Positions 45,702-57,498 of a stretch of 64,000 bases of DNA are shown one piece after another. The stretch lies in contig NC_092317.1 of assembly GCF_036785885.1 (NCBI RefSeq), positions 7,132,501 to 7,196,500 on the forward strand, read 5' to 3'. Every line of letters starts with the position of its first letter. Position 1 is the first letter of the stretch. The DNA is from Coffea arabica (taxonomy: Eukaryota > Streptophyta > Magnoliopsida > Gentianales > Rubiaceae). The position numbers and the translations under genes were made by a program. The notes under the pieces were generated by a model. That model worked only from the letters and a program-made list of their open reading frames with translations, was not told the origin of the DNA and made no database searches.

Positions 45702-48018
45702 TCTAACTATATAGAAGTGGGAGTTGGAGAATGAACAGTGCCATTTTGGTCGAGCGGTTATCACGTAATTTTCAGCAACTTTGATGGCTTTTGTATTTGT
45801 TGGTTTTGTTGGCTTTTCGGTAACTCCATTTGCATCAGTCTTTGGCAGTTCCTTATGTCATTAGAATTAGCCTTAGTAGTCCTTCATTTTTCGCTAATGC
45901 CATTTCCTGTTTCTGCCTTACTCAGGAGACCGAAAGATGCATGTTATAGTTGAGTGGTTTCTTTGTAATTTATTTTGTTCTTTGTTCCTCTTTGTTTGCA
46001 TCATTTTTGCCTAATTGTGATCCGCAGAGATAGGCCATCTTAGCTATTCTTGAGTGTTAGTTTAGCCTTAGGTTAGTCTTATTTTTCAGTTATGCCATTC
46101 CTTTTTTCCTTCGTTCAAGCTGCATGCTATAGTTGCTTGATTATTTGGTAATTTTGTTGTCTTCTGACCCTATTTTTTGTTGATTCATTGTTCACTTTTG
46201 TGGATGCCTCACTTTTTGTTTTTACATGTTTCTTTGAAACCCTCCTCTTCTTCGTTGGAAAATTGCCATTTTGACTTTGAGTAATCTACTGTTTTGTACT
46301 TTTGATTTGTTCATGTCATTTGAAAACCTATTACAGAGATGAGAATTCCCACATTTTCCTTCCTCTTAATCATGATGCTTGTTAAATTTTTCCCATTTTT
46401 ACTTTTATTCATGCTTATTTATATTCTTTTATTTTACTAAATATCCGATGCCTTTTATATTCTTTGTTGCCTACATTCCTTACATCTAACTATACAATCA
46501 ATATATTTATGTGATTTAATGTTGTTATATACCTTTTTATTTAGGCTCTTTAAGTTGGAATGTTGAATTTAGTGATATTTTTTACTTTTTAAACAAAATT
46601 TAAAAGTTAGTCTTGTATTTTTAGTACAAAGTTAATTTTGTGGTTAATTATTTGCTTTTGAAGTATTCTGTAAATGCACAATTATTGAGGAAACAATTAA
46701 TAAATTATTGTTGACTTAACATGAAATAAAATTGTTAAGTGTTCTGTAAAGACACAATTATTGAGGAAATAATTAATAAATTATTATTGGCATTAGTGAC
46801 TTTAAAAAATGAATTTTATTACTGTGACATGAAATAAAATTGTTTGCAAAAAAGATCAATGCATATATTGCAAAAAAAATGAAATAAAATAGTGTTCTGT
46901 AAAATTGTTGAATGCAGTGGTTGTTTAGCATGTTCAGGAGTAGCTTTTGACTGCACGATTCCTAAAAATTGAACAGCAGAAAAAGAAAAAAAAAAGAGAG
47001 AGAGAAGTCCAACATTGTTATCACAAATAACCAAAATCGGTTAAGGTGTCAAGGGTTTGGACTAAAAATGGTTTCTAATCCTACTACTTTTTAAAACATA
47101 CAATTATAAAGATATATTAGTCTATATATCCATATTTACTCTATATAATTATTACAAATTTTTAATGCCCTTGTTTTTATTCTTATTCTTTTCATTCTAT
47201 AAAAAAGAATAGTTAGTTTGTTATTTACTAATAGCTTGGATATCTAATAACAATTGCAGGATAACCGCTCGACAAAAAAACACTGTTTATAGGGCAACTC
47301 TCACTTTTATATTGTTAAATAAATATCCATATTTAATGTATATATATAATTATTATAAAATTTTTAGCATATTCATTTTTCATAATGGCTCAAAATTGCT
47401 CTAAATTGAAAAGCAATGTTGTATGCTATTTTTTTATTATTCTTTTAGTCAAACATGCAAGATTAATTAGATTGTTTCTTACATTAAAAAAATTAAAGTA
47501 CTTTAAATTTCAAAAACAATGTATAATACATGGATCTTAATGTGGATTAATGATCTAATATTAGTGAGCGGCATTTTACAAAAATATGAAAGAAAAATAA
47601 TTGTTGTGATTATATTGATTAAATGTTTTAATTTGTGCAAAAAAAAAGGAAATAGGCCCATATTTATGGAATTTAGTGAGTAATAGAGATATACATAAAT
47701 ATAGACGGGTATCTTTATAATTGTCTCATCCAGACTACATAATTTATACAAATCATACCACACAAAATGTCGACACTGCATTGTCTGAATTACAGTACTT
47801 TATTAACCACTATAGTACAAAATATCCTTCATACTTCACAAACTATTAACACTATATTCACCCAACCAATTTACCGCACTATTATTTTATAATTCAAGTC
47901 AGACTTATAATAATTATATAACTCTCTACATTATAAGAAATATATAACGGTTAAAAATTAAGCAACTTAACACGGGAAATATTAGCGCTCCTGCGCAACG
48001 CGCAGGCCGTCTCACTAG
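45702..48018 (+). mobile_element. Non-autonomous Helitron 1
   Basis: The 5' end starts TCTAACTATATAGAAG directly after an A, followed by GGGAGTTGGAGAATGAACAG. The 3' end has the hairpin CCTGCGCAACGCGCAGG, 7 bases, then CTAG followed by T. These are Helitron ends: 5' TC, 3' hairpin plus CTAG, insertion between A and T, no target duplication. There is no Rep/helicase frame. Unit 2 has the unoccupied site at about 27432. Confidence 0.85.
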
Positions 48019-50110
48019 TAACTATATAAAAGCGGGAGTTGGAGAATGAACAGTGCAAAAGCGGGAGTTGGAGAATGACCAGTGCAATTTTGGTCAAGCG
48101 GTTATCACGTAATTTTGGACAACTTTCAGGGCAATTGTCAACCGGCATTTTGGTCTTTTGTCATGTGGCTGGCTCTGGCTTTAGGAAGAATCGGTTAAGC
48201 TGGCTATTTCATTGATTCTCTTTTGCTGGAAAAAGACAACAATTATTAAGATGGCTCTTGGCATTATATTTCAATAAAAAGGTCTGGCTGTGGCTGAGGC
48301 TTGTTAGCTGTATTATTGTGCTATGTGGGCTACAGGGGCTAGGACTCACAAAAGAGAGCTGTACCTGTACTCTCTCTATTGCAGACCTTGTTTTAGACCT
48401 CTGCCATATGCCCTTTTATCTTCTCCAATACAACCCACCCCGGGCCGCCTCCAAGAGAACCAGAAAAAAAAGAGAAAAAAAAGAAGAAAATCTCTGTCAG
48501 GCTCTCCAATATATATATATCTAATCTAAATATATAAAAGGGACAATTGGATAATGAATAGCTCTATTTTGGTCAAGCGATTATGCTGTAATTCAGCTAG
48601 AGGGAAAAAATAACAAGTCCAACATTATCATCATATAAGTAAGCAAAATCGGTTAAGATGCCATAGGTTTCAACTAAAAATGGTTTCTAATTCTATAGCT
48701 TTTTCAAACGTACAATTAGAAGGATATATATTAGTCTATATATACATATTTAGTCTATATAATTATTGGAAAAATTTTAATTCCCTTATTTTTATTATTA
48801 TACTTTTCATTCTATATATATATATATATATATATTCTATAAACATGAGCTTACTTTTGTCTTCTATGCGTGCTACATTACGAGTCTATTTCCTTTTTAA
48901 AAGAATAATTAGTTTGTTATTTTACTAATATATCCATGTTTAGTGTATATATAATTATTATAAAATTTTTTAACATATTTATTTTCTCTAATGGCTCTAA
49001 ATTGCTGTAAATTGAAAAGCGATATTGTGTGCTGATCTTTTTATATTATTTATTTAAACATGTAACATTAATTAGGCTATTTCTTACATTTGAAAATTAA
49101 AGTACTCTAAATTTGAAAAATAATGTAATAATACACGTCTTTTACTGTGGATTAATGATCTAATATTAATGGAAAAAGAAATAGGCCTATATTTATTGAA
49201 CTTAGTGAGTAATAGAGATATACATAACTAACAATATAAAGGAAAAGTTGCCCTATGCACAGTGATTTGTTTTGTCAAGCGGTTATCCTGCAATTGTTAC
49301 TGGATGTTAGGGCTATTTTCATCAATTATTTGTTTGTTTTTTAACAGCTGCTATAGTTTTGGTGTATTTATTGGACATGTTGACTGAATTCATAATTGGT
49401 GTTATAAAAAGTGAAACCTATGAAAGTTGATTTTTTGTGGTTAATTATTTGCTTTTGAAGTGTTCTGGAAATGCAAAATTACCAAGGAAATAATTGATAA
49501 ATTGTTGTTGGCTTTAGTGACTTTAAAAATGGCTTTTATTACCGTGACATGAAATAAAATTGATACATGTTCTGTAAATGCACAATTATTGAGGAAACAA
49601 TTAATAAATTATTGTTGGGTTAACATAGAATAAAATTGTTAAGTGTTCTATAAATGCACAATTATTGAGGAAACAATTAATAAACTATTGTTGGCTTTAG
49701 TAACTTTAAAAATTGGGTTTTATTATTGTGACATGTGGTGATTAATTTTTAGCAGTGTCAAGTTCTATGGTTCAAGTGTTTAATTGATTTTCAGGATCCC
49801 CTATTTTTTGTGTCAATAATGATTAATACTCTTTGGGAATGATTCACTTTACAATTTTCTAATTATCCTGATCCAAATGCAAAATAACCTTATACAATTT
49901 TCTAATTTATCCTTATGCATTCTATATATTATTGTTCTCATGCATTCTATATATTTCATAATAGTTAACTTTTAACAAAAATTATAATTCCCTAATGATC
50001 CGCATGAATTAAATAATAATAGAGATATATACTAATAAACTCATACAACAAAAAACAATTAACACGGGAAATATTAGTCCTCCTGCGCAACGCGCAGGCC
50101 GTCTCACTAG
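48019..50110 (+). mobile_element. Non-autonomous Helitron 2 (composite)
   Basis: Directly after Helitron 1 comes a second 5'-end-like sequence (AACTATATAAAAGCGGGAG) and a repeat of GCGGGAGTTGGAGAATGA. More 5'-end-like starts occur at about 48520 and 49230, so pieces of several elements are nested. The 3' end repeats the hairpin CCTGCGCAACGCGCAGG and CTAG at 50107-50110. A (TA)n run lies at about 48815-48833. No coding. Confidence 0.7.
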
Positions 50111-52903
50111 TCTATATAATAAAAGAGAGAGTTGGAGAATGAATAGTGAATTTTGGTCAAGCGGTTATGCTGCTATTTTTGTGACTTTGAGGGGCGTTTT
50201 GGTCTTTTGGTCATTGAGAAGCCTCAAGTCATCCTTCTGGTCAAATGCTACGGTGATGAAATCTCAGCTGAAAACCAAAGCATAATAAAAAAAAAAAAAG
50301 AAAGGCAAAAGGCATAACTTTCTATGTATATGTACAAAGAGCAATAAAGGGACGCAGCAGTTAAACTTCTGAACTTGTATAGATTTTCTCTAATTCAGTC
50401 AGATAAAGCTCAAGAATCATACAAATAATCTGGGCTAAAAATAAAAATTGATAATCAAGTTGGATTAATATATTTTTTCTAATTTTATTCTGAGGTTTCA
50501 CGCATTTCTATCTGTTTCTTATTCTTGATAATCTGTGTATTTGTTGGTTTTTCCCTTCTTCTTTTTTGCACAGATTAAAACATTTAATCAATATAATCAC
50601 AACAATTATTTTTCTTTCATATTTTTGTAAAATGCCGCTCAATAATATTAGATCATTAATCAACATTAAGAGCCATGTATTATTACATTGTTTTTGAAAT
50701 TTACAGTACTTTAATTTTTTTAATGTAAGAAACAATCTAATTAATGTTGAGCGTTCTGTAAATACACAATTATTGAGGAAATAATTAATAAATTATTATT
50801 GGCTTTAATGACTTTAAAAAATGGATTTTATTACTGCGACATGAAATAAAAATTGTTTGGAAAAAAATGAATGCATATATTGCAAAAAAATGAAATAAAA
50901 TAGTGCTCTGTAAAATTGTTGAATGCAGTGATTGTTTAGCATGTTCAGTAGTAGCTTTTGACTGAATGATTCCCAAAAGTTAAACAGCAGTAAAAAAAAA
51001 AAAATGAAGTCCAACATTGTTATCACAATTAACCAAAATCGGTTAAGGTGTCATGGACTAGAAATGGTTTCTAATCCAACTACTTTTTAAAACATACAAC
51101 TATAAAGATATATTAGTCTAGATATCCATATTACTCTATATAATTATTACAAATTTTTAATGCCCTTGTTTTTATTCTTATTTTTCGTTCTATAGAAAAG
51201 AATAATTAATATGTTATTTACTAATAGTCCGGGCATCCAATAACAATTGCAGGATAACCGCTTGACAAAAAAACATTGTTCATGGGACAACTCTCGCTTT
51301 TATATTGTCAGATAAATATCCATATTTAATGTATATATATAATTATTATAAAATGTTTCCTAATGGCTCTAAATTTAATGTGTATATATTCATTTTTCCT
51401 AATGGCTCTAAATTACTCTAAATTGAAAAGCAATGTTGTATGCTATTTTTTTATTATTCTTTTAGTCAAACATGCAACATTAATTACATTGTTTCTTACA
51501 TTAAAAAAATTAAAGTACTGTAAATTTCAAAAACAATGTAATAATACATGGCTCTTAATGCGGATTAATGATCTAATATTAGTGAGCGACATTATACAAA
51601 AATATGAAAGAAAAACAATTCTTGTGATTATATTGATTAAATGTTTTAATTTGTGCAAAAAAAAAAAATAGGCCCATATTTATTGAGGAAATAATTAATA
51701 AATTATTATTGGCTTTAATGACTTTAAAAAATGGATTTTATTACTGCGACATGAAATAAAAATTGTTTGGAAAAAAATGAATGCATATATTGCAAAAAAA
51801 TGAAATAAAATAGTGCTCTGTAAAATTGTTGAATGCAGTGATTGTTTAGCATGTTCAGTAGTAGCTTTTGACTGAATGATTCCCAAAAGTTAAACAGCAG
51901 TAAAAAAAAAAATGAAGTCCAACATTATTATCACAATTAACCAAAATCAGTTAAGGTGTCATGGACTAAAAATGGTTTCTAATCCTACTACTTTTTAAAA
52001 CATACAACTATAAAGATATATTAGTCTATATATCCATATTAGTCTATATAATTATTACAAATTTTTAATGCCCTTGTTTTTATTCTTATTTTTCGTTCTA
52101 TAGAAAAGAATAATTAATATGTTATTTACTAATAGTCCGGGCATCCAATAACAATTGCAGGATAGCCGCTTGACAAAAAAAATTGTTCATGGGACAACTC
52201 TCGCTTTTATATTGTTAGATAAATATCCATATTTAATGTATATATATAATTATTATAAAATGTTTCCTAATGGCTCTAAATTACTCTAAATTGAAAAGCA
52301 ATGTTGTATGCTATTTTTTTATTATTCTTTTAGTCAAACATGCAACATTAATTACATTGTTTCTTACATTAAAAAAATTAAAGTACTGTAAATTTCAAAA
52401 ACAATGTAATAATACATGGCTCTTAATGCGGATTAATGATCTAATATTAGTGAGCGACAATATACAAAAATATGAAAGAAAAACAATTCTTGTGATTATA
52501 TTGATTAAATGTTTTAATTTGTGCAAAAAAAAAAAATAGGCCCATATTTATAGAACTTAGTGAGTAATAGAGATATACATAAATATAAATAGGTATCTTT
52601 ATAATTACCTCACCCAAACCACATAATTTATACAAATCATACCACACAAAATGTTGACACTGCATTGTCTCAATTATAGTACTTTATTAACTATTATATT
52701 ACAAAATATCCTTCATACTTCACAAACTATTAACACTATATTCACCCAACCAATTTACCGCACTATTATTTTATAATTCAAGCCAAACTTATACCACCTA
52801 TATAATTCTCTATACTACAACAAATATACAATAATTAAAACTTGTGCAACTTAACACGGGAAATATTCGCCCTCCTGCGCAACGCGCAGGCCGTCCTAAC
52901 TAG
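50111..52903 (+). mobile_element. Non-autonomous Helitron 3
   Basis: It starts TCTATATAATAAAAGAG right after the CTAG of Helitron 2 and ends with the hairpin CCTGCGCAACGCGCAGG and CTAG at 52900-52903. After the terminal T the host sequence resumes as ATATATATAAAGGGGATAG, as in unit 2 at about 27424-27445. The interior contains direct and inverted copies of one segment, listed separately. Confidence 0.82.
50577..52560. repeat. Direct and inverted duplication inside Helitron 3
   Basis: A segment of about 905-910 bp (about 50775-51680) is followed by a nearly identical copy (about 51685-52560); the same short frames recur with an offset of 910. In addition 50577-50750 is the reverse complement of about 51475-51650 and of the matching part of the second copy. 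Helitron 1 holds single diverged versions of the same segments. Confidence 0.8.
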
Positions 52904-53466
52904 TATATATATAAAGGGGATAGAAAGAAAAGAAATAAGTCATGGAAGACTAAGAAGTATCTTCCAACGAGACTCGGTGGAGTACAAACAAGTGCTATAC
53001 ATATAGTAAACATTCTCACAACACCTGTACATCTAACTGCCACGCGTATTAACATCATTGCTCTCTCGAGTCCTGCATCGCCCCTGCTGTCGCGGGCCTT
53101 GGTTCCTATTTCCTTTCCACGGATTGGGAGTCTTAGAACCTAAATCACATTCAAGACTCAAGTTTATGATCCATCTCCATGGTTCAAGCCTCAAGCAAGT
53201 GTGAGAAATTTTGTGGGGCGTTGACCATTCTCTGTTTAGCTTTTCAAATTTTAATGTTTTTTTTTTTGTCTCTCCAAAGGTAGTTTTGAAAATAGTTTTT
53301 AATCTTTTATATGTAAGCGACTTGGAGAGAAAAATTTGAAGATGCAACTATTTTTGGATATATTTTTTGCATGGTTGCCAGAGCAATTGCAACGTTATCA
53401 TAAATTTAATTGAAATTTTGATGAATTCGATTCATTGTGTGATGCAACTTTTAGGTGACAAAATTT

Positions 53467-53903
53467 TGGGTAAAAAAACGAAAAAAAACCGTGATAAACT
53501 TAATAACACAAAAAAGTCCTTCGTAGTTTCAAAACGTACAACACGCCACCTCATCCTTTGAACTACATTCTAAAGATGATGGAATCCGTTAAACTTAATG
53601 AAATGGATGAAATGACAAAAATGGCCTAATATAATTAAGCAAAAGAAAGTTCAGCAAAATCATTTGTTTTATTCTCTAAAGAGAGAGAATTGAGAACTAA
53701 GGAGTATAATAGGTATATTTGTTAAAAATTAGGTATACTTTTTTTTTAAGGTTTCAATAAGTCATTTTCATTAAGTTTGACGGATTCCGTCACCTTTACA
53801 ATTTAGTTCAAAAGCATGAGGTGTCATGTTGTACATTTTGAAACCACGAGAGATTTTTCTGTGTATTAAGTTTACTATGGGAGACTTTTTTTGTTTTTAC
53901 TCC
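53467..53903. mobile_element. MITE in the unit 4 flank, 7-bp target duplication
   Basis: AAAATTT flanks it at 53460-53466 and 53904-53910, and units 2 and 3 have only one copy at the matching place (GACAAAATTTACATACAG). The ends are TGGGTAAAAAAACG and, in reverse, TGGAGTAAAAACAAAAAAAG; longer inner parts such as GGAATCCGTTAAACTTAATG are also inverted. It is non-coding. Confidence 0.78.
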
Positions 53904-54150
53904 AAAATTTATATACAGAATCCACGTAGTGGATTATTGTCCATATATTTATTTCTTTTCTTTATTTGAATGTTGGATATCTTATTCTGTAGTTTTAGAG
54001 AGTTGCAATTTTGATCTCCAATAGATGGAGGGTAGACTAAAATGATCTCTCATGCTACGCAAAATAAATTTAGTTCCACATGTTTCAAAAATGAAGCAAT
54101 TTGGTCCCTTATGGTTTGGACAAAAACTAGTTTAGTCTCATAATCTTAAT

Positions 54151-54808
54151 GACTCTGTTTGATAACATAAAAAATTACTGAATCTGAATTTTTTCATACA
54201 TTCAGATGTTTTGAGTGTTTGATAAATGAAAATCTATTTGTTGAACTTGTTAAGTAGTGCTGAACTTGTGTGTATTTTTTTCAGCACAAGAATCCTAACT
54301 GAATGCTTAATTCTGATAAGAAACAATAGAATTACTTCAATTACCTTATCTTATCTACCAAATCTACCCTTGTTTGTTAATTATATTCAAAATTCTTATC
54401 TAATTAAACAATCTAATATTCTCTATTTAATGATTTTCTATTTCTTTTTTTTCCTTTTGAATGATTTTCATATCTTCTCCATACTCCTCATATAATATAT
54501 TTCATCTTTTATGTTAATTTGATTTAAAAATATATATTATCATTTTCATACCTAACATTTTTAGCTAATTAAATCATAGATTCTATTTCTTTTATGGATG
54601 AAAAATTATAAGGGCAAATTTGTCAAATTTAACTTATTAAGCATTCAGTTATAAATATTTATCAAATAGTATAAGTAGGTTTAACATTAAAATTCAGACA
54701 TTCATATATTTCTTTTTAGTGCTTAAAATTCAGCAAATTAATTGTTTCAGTATTCAGATTTTAGAATTCAGACTTCAGAATTCAGATTCAATTTTATCAA
54801 ACGGAACC
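54151..54808. mobile_element. MITE with GTTTGATAA ends in the unit 4 flank
   Basis: The left end is GACTCTGTTTGATAA and the right end TTATCAAACGGAACC. TAAT stands on both sides. ACTGAATCTGAA inside the left end is mirrored by TTCAGATTCAATT inside the right. The unit 5 flank has no insertion at this place (TTAATGACTAATCA). Confidence 0.7.
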
Positions 54809-55639
54809 TAATCTAATATAAAATGAAAGACAATAGAGATTGGTGGTGGTTCACTAAGTCATAGATTTCTAAATGTCTTTGCATCATAAATTCCCCACAT
54901 GCGAAGGACAAACAAAGGGATAATTTTAAAAACCTCAAGGGAAGTTTCTAACCGTTGCACTAGACTCTCACGAGATTTAAAAAAAAAATTTAGAAACCTC
55001 TTCTATCATAAAATTGGGTCTCAATCTTTGCATCAGGTCCGGTGAAATGACCGTAGTAACCTTATAACCTGCAAGGTATTTGGCAGCTGCATAGACTTAA
55101 TCAACTAAATCAGTAATCAACCGAATATATAGGAATAATCAAAATTTTGAACTAAAAAAATTCTAATTTGCCATGAGAAAAGGGTGCTAATTTCTAAATA
55201 ATCACTATTTAGAACCAAAAAAATTTCTAACTTGCAATTACAACTACAATATTTGTTCAAGCCTTTTTAAGGCCTGAAAAGGCCATATTTTGTTTTTCCA
55301 ATTCATGGTTGAAATTAGTTTTCTTGCTATATTTTTAGTGATTCTACCCCAATTATTGAATCTAAAATCTCTAGAATTTGCATTCCAATTGTTTGTTCCT
55401 GATATTGTATAAGTAATCCTAAATGTAGATATTACAAAGAGTCGTTGCAAAATGGTTGTAGAAACTTCAAATTGATGCTTTGCATTTGCCAACATTTACA
55501 CTTAGACCTTTTAACTTTTGGCTTTGTATAAATATCAATTCATACTTTTATACTAGATTAACTAACAAATATAATATATGAGAGGCATTTATTGAATCAT
55601 ATTGTCCTCTCTCTTCTAAACCCAATTTTTTATAGATTA

Positions 55640-55775
55640 ATTTTCTATACACTGCCATGTTTCACCATTGAATGCATGACACATTATTCGAATTTAAATT
55701 TGAAATCCAAATTTTGCAAATGTGTCGTGCATTCAACATGATAGTGTATACATTGTGAGTGTATATAAGATTTAC
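55640..55775. mobile_element. Short palindromic MITE-like element
   Basis: TATACACTGCCATGTT and GAATGCATGACACA on the left pair with TGTGTCGTGCATTC and AACATGATAGTGTATA on the right, with a loop around AAATTTGAAATCC. It is about 135 bp and non-coding. No target duplication was found. Confidence 0.5.
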
Positions 55776-56020
55776 TCATTTTTTATTGTTTGTTTTTTGG
55801 AATTGGGCTCGACTTGTTACAAGCTAACCTGTTTTAGAGGAGGTTTCTAAAATTTATAAAACTTTGAGGGAGGCCAATGCAATCATAGAAGCTTCGGGGG
55901 AGATTTCTACAATTAGTCCTAAACAAAAACTTGAAAAGTAGGCCTTTTTTTTCCACCATTTTTTCAGAAAAATTTCAACCCCATAACGATAGCATAATCC
56001 CTCCATGCTTGGGAAACTTC

Positions 56021-56287
56021 TTAATAGAGTGAAGGAACGCATTTCTTTCCTATTAGCGGTCTTGATGCCAATTCAAAACTGTATTCTTCTCGATTGATGG
56101 AAAGAACGCCTTTCTTTCCAGTTAGCTGTCCTGATCCCAATTCAAAACTGCATTGCCAAATGTCACTGAACTTGACTTTCGACCAAAACAGTTGTCTCCC
56201 TCCATCATCAAGCGAAGCAATTGCGTAATTTCCCATCACCCCACCTCCATTGTCAAGAAGTAACTTTGATGATGCCTTGTTATTCAA
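56021..56287 (-). pseudogene. Small ORF of a repeated family, copy in unit 4 flank
   Basis: This is the copy with the longest coherent frame: LLLDNGGGVMGNYAIASLDD, then FSDIWQCSFELGSGQLTGKK. The C-terminal part repeats itself (FELASRPLIGKK), from an internal repeat of about 58 bp. Copies occur in units 1 and 5. The start is not defined, and I do not recognise the family; it may be part of a lost secreted protein. Confidence 0.35.
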
Positions 56288-56983
56288 ATACCGTGGAAAA
56301 AGTCAGCCTTAGAAACGCGTTAGTTCCTGTCTTGACGAAGACTTCGGGACACTGTCATCTGCTATCCTTCCATCCCAATTCCTACCATTTATTGTCCTTC
56401 ATTGCTCAAAGCATTGGAGCCATCAGCTGCTGCCCACTGGGCAGTAGTTGTAGTAATGAAAAACCTAAACTAAATAGGACTATTCAATTAGTACTGCTCC
56501 TCCTAGAGGACATAATTCTCCTCTATATGTAAAAAATTAAATTAAATAGTAGTAGTCAATTAGTAATAACTAGGTTGGATCGCAACTTTTTAGTGTACTA
56601 ATATATTGTATGCGAGATAAAAAGGTAACTAGAATATATGTCAAGAGAATATTCCAAAAAATTTTCACAGAAAATGACAATCCAAACAGGCTTAGCAACT
56701 TAGATTGGAAAGGGCATCAAATGAAAGAATTTGTTTCCACTATATGGCTTGCTCAAAAGCAAACAGTTTTGTTTTTTTTTTTTTTTTTGGGGGGGGGGGG
56801 GTTGGAAGAAGTTCTGATAACACGTTTTGTTTTGTTAATGACAAATAACTTTTGGTATTTGATTAATTGCAGGCTGTAGGATTTGCATGCTAGGTGATTT
56901 GATCCTCCAACTTTGGGCCAGCAAGGAACTTCAAGTTTCCGGGATACTCAACTCACTTAAATGCGTTGGTTGCCAAATTACTA

Positions 56984-57321
56984 CTCCCTCCGTCCCACTT
57001 TGATAGTCTTGTTTTCCTTTTTCGTCTATCCCAAATTGTAGTCCACTTTCCCATTAAGAAATGTAGTAATCTTTCAAATTATCTAAAATACCCTTATTAT
57101 TAATACATTGTTATTAAATACTAACCCACTACATTGAATACATTGAACTTTTCCAATACTAACCCATTAGCTGTAACTGATATTAATTGGCACTCTTCGT
57201 GATTAGCATAAGGGTATTTTAGGAAATTATTAATCTAAATTTATGTTTCCAACCAAATTAATTACACTTTCTTAATCTGTGTGAAAAAAAAATCAAGACT
57301 AACAAAACGGGACGGAGGGAG
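56984..57321. mobile_element. Stowaway MITE (338 bp)
   Basis: The terminal inverted repeats CTCCCTCCGTCCCACTTTG and AAACGGGACGGAGGGAG are the standard Stowaway ends. TA stands on both sides (56982-56983 and 57322-57323). The interior is AT-rich and non-coding. The element lies a short way from the 3' end of the unit 5 kinase. Confidence 0.93.
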
Positions 57322-57498
57322 TAATAAATAAAATAATGATTGATTACTTGAATAGTTAGTCATCAAATTCAAATCCAAAATGAATCCACAAAAGAATTGA
57401 GACTGATTATCTCCAGTGGCCACCCCTAACTTGAGGATACGGCCGGCTTCCCACCTTTCTCTACCCTGCAAGAAAATACACGCCTGGCCAAGAAATAA

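Larger units (their letters stand above)
52904..57498. other. Unit 4 5' flank and spacer to unit 5
   Basis: 52904-54150 and 54809-56560 are the shared 5' flank, interrupted by two MITEs. 54900-55830 is an AT-rich insertion with a palindrome. 56600-56980 shows no gene; it has a T17-G13 homopolymer junction at 56772-56801. A Stowaway follows, and from 57330 the kinase 3' flank starts. I see no gene apart from the small repeated ORF. Confidence 0.6.

Noticed and set aside
45702-52903. An autonomous Helitron with Rep/helicase.
   Set aside because: All frames are short and AT-biased, with no helicase or Rep motif.
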